A stretch of 5,963 bases of DNA from contig JASHQV010000404.1 in NCBI GenBank assembly GCA_030038955.1, positions 1 through 5,963 of the forward strand, in the 5' to 3' direction. Below, in pieces: positions 1-5,099 of this stretch. This DNA comes from Solirubrobacteraceae bacterium. GTDB lineage: Bacteria; Actinomycetota; Thermoleophilia; Solirubrobacterales; Solirubrobacteraceae. Each line of letters starts with the position of its first letter. The stretch's first letter is position 1. A program made the translations under genes and the position numbers. Below the pieces are notes generated by a model. That model was given only the letters and a program-made list of their open reading frames with translations. It was not told the origin of the DNA and searched no databases.

Positions 1-651
1 GATCTCGGCGACGAGGTCGTAGCCGTCGAGCCCACGCTCGCGACCGAGGGCGATCTCGCTCCCCAGTTGCACGAGTGCCTCGGGCCCTGGCATCTCGACC
101 GGGAACAGTCCGTCCCAGCGGACCGCGCGCCGAAGAGGCCGCCGATTGGGCCAGCGCAGCGCCGTCCACACGGGGATCCGCGGCTGCTGGACCGGACGCG
201 GCTCGAACGCCCGCCAGTAGGAGATCAGCTGTGCGAGCCCGTCATCGAGCATCCGGGCGCGCTCGCGCGGGTCGGTCACCTCGCCGAATTGCTCCAGCTC
301 GTCGGAGTTACCGATCCCGACGCCGAGGACGGAGCGCCCGCCACATAGCACGTCAAGGCTGGCCGTCTCCCGTGCGAGCTTCTGGATGCGGCGCCGTGGG
401 AGCGGCGTAACGAGCGGCCCGAGCACGAGACGCCGGGTTCTGGCAGCGATCGCTCCGAGGGCGACCCATGGGTCGGCGACCGCTCTGACTGGATGCCGGT
501 AGACGATGTGGTCCCACAGAAAGAAACCTTCCCAGCCGTGTTCCTCCGCCGCCACTGCGAGATCAACGAGCACCTGTGGGTCGGCGAGGTCGTTGAACGG
601 CGCCAAGAACAGGGCGCGCCTAGGCTGAGGTACCGCATCTCCGTTCAGCAT
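1..651 (-). CDS. Luciferase-like (LLM) flavin/F420-dependent oxidoreductase, 3' end outside window
   Basis: An open frame runs from the ATG at 651 to the window edge, 217 codons with no stop, giving the N-terminal part of an LLM-class protein (full family members are about 280-330 residues). Recognisable features are FNDLADP (19-25), LAVAAEEHGWEGFFLWDH (31-48), VRAVADPWVALG (55-66), LGPLVTPLPRRR (77-88), KLARETASLD (91-100), GGRSVLGVGIGN (104-115), then PVQQPRIPVW (153-162) and RRPLRRAVRWDGLFP (170-184). These proteins use reduced FMN or F420 in a TIM barrel; which cofactor applies cannot be read here, though F420 is common in actinobacteria. The segment between SYW (144-146) and FEPRPVQ (149-155) looks about 20 residues shorter than in relatives I recall, which have a GEPF...G.HY hairpin there. 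Only 2 bases separate the ATG from the aldolase stop. Its role beside a sugar pathway is unclear. Confidence 0.88.
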   Translation of the reverse strand, partial: MLNGDAVPQPRRALFLAPFNDLADPQVLVDLAVAAEEHGWEGFFLWDHIVYRHPVRAVADPWVALGAIAARTRRLVLGPLVTPLPRRRIQKLARETASLDVLCGGRSVLGVGIGNSDELEQFGEVTDPRERARMLDDGLAQLISYWRAFEPRPVQQPRIPVWTALRWPNRRPLRRAVRWDGLFPVEMPGPEALVQLGSEIALGRERGLDGYDLVAEI

Positions 652-653
652 GG

Positions 654-1433
654 TCAGTCCCGCAACGAGGTTAGCTGTGACCGCAGCGCATCCTCGAAGA
701 TCCACACGTCAGCGTACGCAAGCACGCCGAACCCCGCCGCGCGCAGCGCACGTCCCTCGTCGACCGTCCTGATCATCTGCCCGAGCGGCTTTCTCGCGGC
801 ACGGCAAGCGGCGAGGAGATGACCGATGGCGGCGGTGTAGCGCGGATCGGCGAAATCCCCCGGCACGCCGAGCGAGAGCGTCAGGTCAAACTGCCCGAGC
901 CAGATGAGGTCGACCCCGTCAACGGCCGCGATCGCCTCGGCATGCTCGATCCCGGCGACGGTCTCGATCTGAGCGATGACGACCGTGCGTTCGTTGGCCC
1001 GCGCGACGGTGGCGGCCGGCCCTCCCTGCAGGTCATCGGCGAGCAGCACGCCAAAGCCGCGGCGGCCGAGCGGCGGATACTTCGCGGCGCTGACAAGCAG
1101 CGCAGCCTGTTCGGCGGACTCGATCATCGGCGCCATCACGCCGCTTGCACCGCAGTCGAGCGCGGCGGCGATGAGGCTGTGGTCGACACGTTGGACCCGG
1201 ACGATCGGCTCCACACCCGTCCCCCGCCCGGCGGCAAACGCTAGACGGAGCGTTCCCGCATCCCACCCGGTGTGCTCCAGATCGAAGATCGCAAAATCGA
1301 CTCGTGCGAGCTCGAGCAACCGCATCACCGAGGGGGTGTCGAACTCGTACAGCATGACGCCGGCGGCGAAGCCGGTCCGGGCGAGCGCCGCTCGCAACGA
1401 TCGGACAGATGGGCCTGGGCCGTCAGCCCACAT
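654..1433 (-). CDS. HpcH/HpaI-family class II aldolase
   Basis: This 259-residue protein belongs to the HpcH/HpaI family of metal-dependent, pyruvate-type aldolases, which reversibly cleave 2-keto-3-deoxy or 4-hydroxy-2-oxo acids into a 2-oxoacid plus an aldehyde. The family active-site set is present: His54 in DLEHTGWD (51-58), Arg79 in IVRVQ, Asp93 in DCGASGVM, the metal ligands Glu157 in AQIET and Asp183 in GQFDLTLSLG, and YPPLGRRG (119-126). GQFD replaces the more common GPxD before the metal aspartate. No signal peptide or membrane segment is seen. The start shares one base with the TIM-like stop and has only a weak ribosome-binding match, so translation is probably coupled. Nothing in the published erythritol or threitol route needs this enzyme, so it may feed the pathway with an aldehyde or process a side branch. 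The substrate cannot be assigned from sequence. Confidence 0.93.
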   Translation of the reverse strand: MWADGPGPSVRSLRAALARTGFAAGVMLYEFDTPSVMRLLELARVDFAIFDLEHTGWDAGTLRLAFAAGRGTGVEPIVRVQRVDHSLIAAALDCGASGVMAPMIESAEQAALLVSAAKYPPLGRRGFGVLLADDLQGGPAATVARANERTVVIAQIETVAGIEHAEAIAAVDGVDLIWLGQFDLTLSLGVPGDFADPRYTAAIGHLLAACRAARKPLGQMIRTVDEGRALRAAGFGVLAYADVWIFEDALRSQLTSLRD

Positions 1434-2200
1434 CAGGTGTCACTCTGACCGGCGATCATCTCATCGGCGATTCTCGCGAGGTTCGATAGGTCGTGAGCGG
1501 CTCGCCCGAGGAAGAGCCCGTCGGCCGCCCCGACCAGCTCGCCGTACAGATCACGGCCAGCGGTGCCCCCGTAGATCCAGCGAACACCGTCCGCACCCCC
1601 AGCCACCTGGCGCACACCGGCTAGCACCGCGCAGATGTGCTCAGGGTCGGCGGGCGCGTCGGCGCCGATCGCCCAGACCGGCTCATACGCGAAGATGAGC
1701 CGAGCGTGATCGTTCAGGCGGCCGCCCAACGCCGCCGTGACCTGCGGGCGGCAGAACGCGACCGCCTCCTCCGGTGTTCCCCGCTTCGACTCCCCGATGC
1801 AGACGACGGGCGTGAGCTCGTGCGCGACGGCCGCCGCTACCTTGGCCGCGACGTCGACATCGCGCTCGCCGAACAACCGTCGGCGTTCGGCATGCCCTAT
1901 CTCGGCAAACGAGCCTCCGAGCTCAGCCACGGACGCAGGCGACACCTCACCGGTGTACGGGCCCCGAGCCTCCCAGAAGACGTCCTGTGCACCGACGCCC
2001 ACGCCCACCTCGTCGAGGATCGTGAGCGCCGCATCAATCAGGAGCACGTCCGGACAGACGAACAGCTCCAGATGCTCGGCCCATTGGCCTGACAGGGCCA
2101 GGCCGGCAAGCCCGGTCAGCCATTCACGCGTCTGAGCCACTGAGAGGTAGAGCTTCAGGCTGACGCCGAGGATGGCTCGCGTGCCGGCGACCGGGCTCAT
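1433..2200 (-). CDS. Triosephosphate-isomerase-like protein, probably L-erythrulose-1-phosphate isomerase (LerI/EryH type)
   Basis: This 255-residue TIM barrel keeps the TIM catalytic residues: Lys16 in SLK, His103 in EIGHAERR, and Glu173 in AYEPVWAIG just before the mobile loop. GAQDVFWEARGPYTGEVS (70-87) and CIGES (134-138) are also TIM-like. Departures from glycolytic TIM are the N-terminal Asn-x-Lys changed to Ser14-Leu-Lys16, a loop after WAIG that reads ADAPAD, and the phosphate-binding GGASL near the C-terminus replaced by GRAAH (232-236). GR(S/A)A at that site is, as I recall, shared with EryH/LerI, which turn L-erythrulose 1-phosphate into D-erythrulose 4-phosphate. The next enzyme in that route, the RpiB-like isomerase, is encoded in the same operon, as is a DhaKL kinase that could make the substrate. 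A housekeeping tpiA is less likely because no other glycolytic gene is nearby. The start overlaps dhaL by ATGA; its stop shares one base with the aldolase start (TGATG). Confidence 0.92.
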   Translation of the reverse strand: MSPVAGTRAILGVSLKLYLSVAQTREWLTGLAGLALSGQWAEHLELFVCPDVLLIDAALTILDEVGVGVGAQDVFWEARGPYTGEVSPASVAELGGSFAEIGHAERRRLFGERDVDVAAKVAAAVAHELTPVVCIGESKRGTPEEAVAFCRPQVTAALGGRLNDHARLIFAYEPVWAIGADAPADPEHICAVLAGVRQVAGGADGVRWIYGGTAGRDLYGELVGAADGLFLGRAAHDLSNLARIADEMIAGQSDT

Positions 2201-2832
2201 CCGGCGCTCTCGCCCAGCGTACGGCAGAGGACGTCGATGATGCAGTAGGCGGAGGCGGCACCCGGATCCTCGTGGCCCACTGACCGACCTCCGAACCGCC
2301 GTGACCGTCCGCGTTTTGGGACGAGATCGATCGAGCCGATCAGCCCCGCATGGGCCGCACCAGCCACAGCGTCCAGGAGGGCGGCCCGGTCGGCACCAGA
2401 GGCGACGGACTCCTGCAGCGCCGCAGTCGCCGGGGCGAGTATGTCGAGCAGCGTCTTGTCACCCTCGGCGACACGGCCTCGCTCACGCACCCCCTCGCAC
2501 GCCGACGCGGCGGCGGCCGCAAACGCTTGCGCGGACGGGTGTGGATCGTCGCCCAGCGTCTGTCCTGCTCTCAGGAGCGCACTCCCCCATAGCGGCCCGA
2601 TCGAGCCACCGACCGACGCAAACGCGGCCGCTGCACGCTTCAGGAACTCGCCGAGGGACGCCTCCTCAGCGTCATGCATCGCCACGACCACCGCGCGGGC
2701 TCCAAGCACCATCGTCGCGCCGTGGTCGCCGTCGCCCGCAATCTGGTCAAGGCGGTCGAACGCGGCTTGGCGCTGCTCGATCTCGCCAAGAACCGCCTGA
2801 CACAGCGACGCCATGAGCTCGTGCGACGTCAT
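2197..2832 (-). CDS. dhaL: DhaL-type kinase subunit (nucleotide-binding) of the ketose kinase
   Basis: This is a 211-residue DhaL (Dak2/Dak phosphatase) domain, the partner that holds the nucleotide and phosphorylates the sugar bound on DhaK. The three magnesium-binding aspartates are Asp29, Asp34 and Asp36 in LDQIAGDGDHG (28-38). The family motifs GDKTLLDILAPA (124-135), then KRGRSRRFGGRS (173-184) followed by GHEDPGA (186-192), are intact and the length is typical. The start overlaps the dhaK stop by ATGA and the stop overlaps the TIM-like start by ATGA, so kinase subunits are expected in matched amounts. No DhaM-like phosphotransferase protein is visible. That fits a free-ATP enzyme but does not prove it, because a dhaM gene could lie outside the window. 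DhaK and DhaL are separate here rather than fused as in single-chain DAK kinases. Confidence 0.95.
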   Translation of the reverse strand: MTSHELMASLCQAVLGEIEQRQAAFDRLDQIAGDGDHGATMVLGARAVVVAMHDAEEASLGEFLKRAAAAFASVGGSIGPLWGSALLRAGQTLGDDPHPSAQAFAAAAASACEGVRERGRVAEGDKTLLDILAPATAALQESVASGADRAALLDAVAGAAHAGLIGSIDLVPKRGRSRRFGGRSVGHEDPGAASAYCIIDVLCRTLGESAG

Positions 2833-3860
2833 CCCGACACCTGGAGCCGAGGAGCGAAGAGGGGCTCCGCCGGCGCCCGCAGCAGACGGTGCAATTCGTC
2901 ATCAACGGATGTCAGCGTGATCGACAGCCCGCGCATGTCCAAGGAGGTGAAGTACTCGCCGACCCCGGAGACGACGATGCGTACGCCGGCGTGTGCGAGA
3001 GCCCTCGCGACGGCGCGGAACACAATGAATCCCTCGAGGTAAGGGGTCGCGCCGAGCAGGTTGACGACGAGGGCGGCGCGCTCGTCCTGGCCGAGCGGAA
3101 GCTCGGCGAGCAACATGTCCAGGAGCTCATCGGCCACCTCGTCGGCCGGCAGCAGCGATCCGCGCCTGATGCCGGCCTCGCCGTGAATGCCAACGCCGAC
3201 ATCCATCGTTCCGGCCGGCAGCTCGAAGATCGGGGAGCTCAAGGTGGGCAGCGTGCAGCCGGCCAGCCCGACGCCTGCGGTGCGGGTCCGAATGTTGGCG
3301 TGGCGCGCGGCCGCGGCCACCTCCTCGAGCGTCCCCCCCTCGTCGGCCCGGGCCCCGGCAGCCTTGAGGACGATGAGGTCCCCGGCTACCCCACGCCGGT
3401 CGGACTCAGATCCGGGCGGGGCGGATACGACGTCATCTGTGACGAGCACGGTTTCGGTCGCCATCCCCTCGTCGGCGAGAAGATCGGTGGCCATCCCGAA
3501 GTTCATGACGTCACCGTCGTAGTTGCCGAAGATGAACAGTGATGGCAGGCCGATCGCCCTGACGGCCTCGACCGTTGGGATGGCCGACGGGGATGCGAAG
3601 ACGTTGCCGACCGCCACGGCGTCGGCGAGGCCCGACCCGAGGTAGCCGAAGAATCCGGGTTCGTGCCCTGAGCCGCCACCGGTCAGGATCGAGACACGCC
3701 GGCGTGGGTCCCGGTCGACCAGGATCAGCCCGCGCCCGCTCGGAGTTGCGACGATGCGTTCGCCGAACATCGTGCGGATGCCCTCGAGCATCTCATCGAC
3801 GACCGCGAACGGATCGTTCTGCAGGCGGTTGGGAGGCTTAGCGGAATGTGTGATGCTCAA
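2829..3860 (-). CDS. dhaK: DhaK-type kinase subunit (dihydroxyacetone/erythrulose kinase, substrate-binding)
   Basis: This is the substrate-binding subunit of a DAK-family kinase, which phosphorylates a short ketose held covalently on a histidine. Numbered from the chosen TTG start (343 residues; E. coli DhaK has 356), GGGSGHEP holds His66, NYDGDVMNF holds the catalytic Asp117, and GIHGEAG holds His226, the hemiaminal-forming histidine (His56, Asp109 and His218 in E. coli). NLLGATP and TSLDM are conserved. Small departures from canonical DhaK are HGEAG for HGEPG and VGEYFTSLDM for VGNYxTSLDM. With the RpiB-like and TIM-like neighbours, L-erythrulose is a likelier substrate than dihydroxyacetone; this is inference. 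The start is uncertain. No ATG lies where homology begins, near the NDPFAVVDEMLEG stretch. TTG at 3860 has GAGGAG 10 bases upstream and overlaps rpiB by 23 bases. ATG at 3929 would add a 23-residue low-complexity tail read out of frame from rpiB. The stop overlaps dhaL by ATGA. Confidence 0.9.
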   Translation of the reverse strand: MSITHSAKPPNRLQNDPFAVVDEMLEGIRTMFGERIVATPSGRGLILVDRDPRRRVSILTGGGSGHEPGFFGYLGSGLADAVAVGNVFASPSAIPTVEAVRAIGLPSLFIFGNYDGDVMNFGMATDLLADEGMATETVLVTDDVVSAPPGSESDRRGVAGDLIVLKAAGARADEGGTLEEVAAAARHANIRTRTAGVGLAGCTLPTLSSPIFELPAGTMDVGVGIHGEAGIRRGSLLPADEVADELLDMLLAELPLGQDERAALVVNLLGATPYLEGFIVFRAVARALAHAGVRIVVSGVGEYFTSLDMRGLSITLTSVDDELHRLLRAPAEPLFAPRLQVSG

Positions 3861-4299
3861 GCTCGGCGATCTCCTCGAGCTTGACGGCTGATCGGCCCGG
3901 CTCGAACTCGCTCTGAAGCCAGGCTTCAACGATCGTCAAGGCGACTTCCGGCCCGATCACGCGTGCACCGAGAGCAAGCACCTGCGCATTGTTGCTCTTG
4001 CGCGCCCGCTGCGCCGAGTACACGTCGTGACAGAGAGCCGCGTACACGCCGGGAACCTTGTTGGCAACGATCGACATGCCGATGCCGGTTCCGCAGATGA
4101 GAATCGCCCGGTCATGATCACCAGCGGACACGGCCTCGGCGACCGCCCTCCCCACGGTCGGATAGTGGGGTGAGTCGCTGTCGTGTCCGTAGTCGACGTA
4201 GGGGATGTCGTGCTCGTCGAACCAGGCCATGATCGAGCGGCGCAACGGCGCGCCCGCGGAATCGGAGCCGAGTGCGATCGGATGTGCCGCGGCGTTCAT
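3838..4299 (-). CDS. rpiB: RpiB-family isomerase, probably D-erythrulose-4-phosphate isomerase (DerI/EryI type)
   Basis: This 153-residue cytoplasmic RpiB/LacAB-fold isomerase is the usual length for the family. ILICGTGIG (66-74) carries the catalytic Cys69 and the phosphate-binding GTGxG loop, and KVPGVYAAL and GARVIG are also conserved. Two positions differ from E. coli RpiB. GCDHVG there is GSDSAG here (11-16, Ser14), and the His99 region is KSNNAQ here (101-106, Ser102). As I recall them, GDSAG and SNNAQ are found in the erythritol-pathway isomerase EryI/DerI, which converts D-erythrulose 4-phosphate to D-erythrose 4-phosphate. An acyclic tetrulose phosphate would not need the ring-opening histidine. 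The adjacent TIM-like and DhaKL genes support this role, so the family symbol rpiB should not be read as ribose-5-phosphate isomerase activity. The start is set by a strong GGAGGGG eight bases upstream and the ATGA overlap with the SDR stop. A longer reading from 4410 would only add SDR-overlapping residues. Confidence 0.92.
   Translation of the reverse strand: MNAAAHPIALGSDSAGAPLRRSIMAWFDEHDIPYVDYGHDSDSPHYPTVGRAVAEAVSAGDHDRAILICGTGIGMSIVANKVPGVYAALCHDVYSAQRARKSNNAQVLALGARVIGPEVALTIVEAWLQSEFEPGRSAVKLEEIAELEHHTFR
3871..3876 (-). promoter_or_regulatory. Candidate Shine-Dalgarno site for dhaK inside the rpiB-like gene
   Basis: GAGGAG on the minus strand lies 10 bases before the in-frame TTG at 3860-3858. 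It is the best ribosome-binding match near the point where DhaK homology begins. It sits within the coding sequence of the rpiB-like gene, so dhaK translation would be coupled to it. Confidence 0.45.
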
Positions 4300-5099
4300 T
4301 CCTGCGGCCCCTCCGAGGATGCGCCAGGCTCCGGCAGCCCGACGGACAGGCCACCGTCGAAGACCAGCAGCTCGCCCGTCATGTAGGAGGCATCCTCCGA
4401 GCACATCCACAGAATCGGTCGAGCCATCTCCCGCGGTGGCGTGAAACGGCCCATGGGAATCCGCGCAAGTACCGTCTTTGACTCCACGGGGTCCTCGATC
4501 ACCATCGCCGCCAGGCGCGTCTCCATGATGCCGGGGGCCAGCGCGTTGACGCGGATCCCGTGCTGCGCCAACTCAAGCGCCGCCGTCTGCATCACGGCGA
4601 CCTGCGCCGTCTTCGACGTGTTGTACGCAAGACCTCCGGCCTCAGGCTGGAAGGCGTTCGTCGACGAGGTGACCGCGATCGCACCGCCGCGGCCCTGGCT
4701 CACCATGACGCGGGCGGCCTCCTGCACGAGGTGGAGGGTTCCGAAGAGGTTGATCTCAAGGGTCCGGCGCCACAGCTCGTCGGGATAGTCGAGAAATGAC
4801 TCGAACGGCGCCACGCCGGCGACCTGAACGGCGACGTCAAGTCCGCCGAACCGGGAGGCCGCCGACTTCACGGCGCCCGCGACGTCCTCCCGCCGGCTCA
4901 CATCACCGACGACCGCATGCAGGCGGTCCGACGCTCCGAGCCGAGCCACGGCCCCCTCGAGCGTGTCCTGCTCGATATCGATCGTCGTCACGCTCGCGCC
5001 CTCGGCGAGGAACGCCTCCACCACCGCGAACCCAAGGCCCTGAGCGCCACCTGTGACAACGACGCTCTTGCCGGAGAATCGATCTGCCGAGCTGCTCAT
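4296..5099 (-). CDS. SDR-family NAD(P)-dependent oxidoreductase, candidate polyol dehydrogenase
   Basis: This is a 267-residue classical short-chain dehydrogenase/reductase. The Rossmann glycine motif TGGAQGLG is at 16-23. An acidic residue, Asp41, sits at the end of the second strand, which usually favours NAD over NADP. The helix-4 Asn is Asn117. The catalytic set is Ser146, Tyr159 and Lys163 in YNTSK, followed by GIRVNALAPG (181-190) and a C-terminal GELLVFDGG (242-250). The usual NNAG strand-4 motif is VQVAG (91-95), a mild deviation. The start is supported by GGGAG nine bases upstream (5109-5113) and by the ATGA overlap with the preceding PLP gene; its own stop overlaps the rpiB-like start by ATGA. 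Placed before sugar-phosphate isomerases and a DhaKL kinase, it most likely oxidises a short polyol such as erythritol or threitol to a ketose, or works in reverse. This role is inferred from context: SDR sequence alone does not fix the substrate. Confidence 0.93.
   Translation of the reverse strand: MSSSADRFSGKSVVVTGGAQGLGFAVVEAFLAEGASVTTIDIEQDTLEGAVARLGASDRLHAVVGDVSRREDVAGAVKSAASRFGGLDVAVQVAGVAPFESFLDYPDELWRRTLEINLFGTLHLVQEAARVMVSQGRGGAIAVTSSTNAFQPEAGGLAYNTSKTAQVAVMQTAALELAQHGIRVNALAPGIMETRLAAMVIEDPVESKTVLARIPMGRFTPPREMARPILWMCSEDASYMTGELLVFDGGLSVGLPEPGASSEGPQE
4308..4314 (-). promoter_or_regulatory. Shine-Dalgarno site deciding the rpiB-like start
   Basis: On the minus strand GGAGGGG lies 8 bases before the ATG at 4299. 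It selects this ATG over the in-frame ATG at 4410, which would add 37 residues translated from inside the SDR gene that resemble no part of RpiB. Confidence 0.75.

Noticed and set aside
276..638. Minus-strand 120-codon frame near the start of the window
   Set aside because: It overlaps the LLM oxidoreductase in another frame. The LLM frame carries clear family motifs over its whole length, whereas this one is Ser/Arg-rich and featureless.
976..1698. Long plus-strand open frame (240 codons) antisense to the aldolase and TIM-like genes
   Set aside because: It crosses two well-supported minus-strand genes, its product is Arg/Pro/Ser-rich with no recognisable motif, and such frames are expected opposite GC-rich genes.
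1433..2832. DhaL and TIM-like genes read as plain glycerol/dihydroxyacetone metabolism with housekeeping tpiA
   Set aside because: This remains possible, but it does not explain the EryI/DerI-like serine signature of the RpiB-family neighbour or the altered GGASL motif, so the tetrulose reading is preferred.
2889..3542. Plus-strand open frame (217 codons) opposite dhaK
   Set aside because: It is the antisense shadow of dhaK; no domain or motif is visible and dhaK has all its active-site residues.
3838..4410. Longer rpiB-like reading from the ATG at 4410
   Set aside because: The extra 37 residues overlap the SDR gene and match no RpiB sequence. The ATG at 4299 has a strong ribosome-binding site and the operon's usual ATGA overlap.
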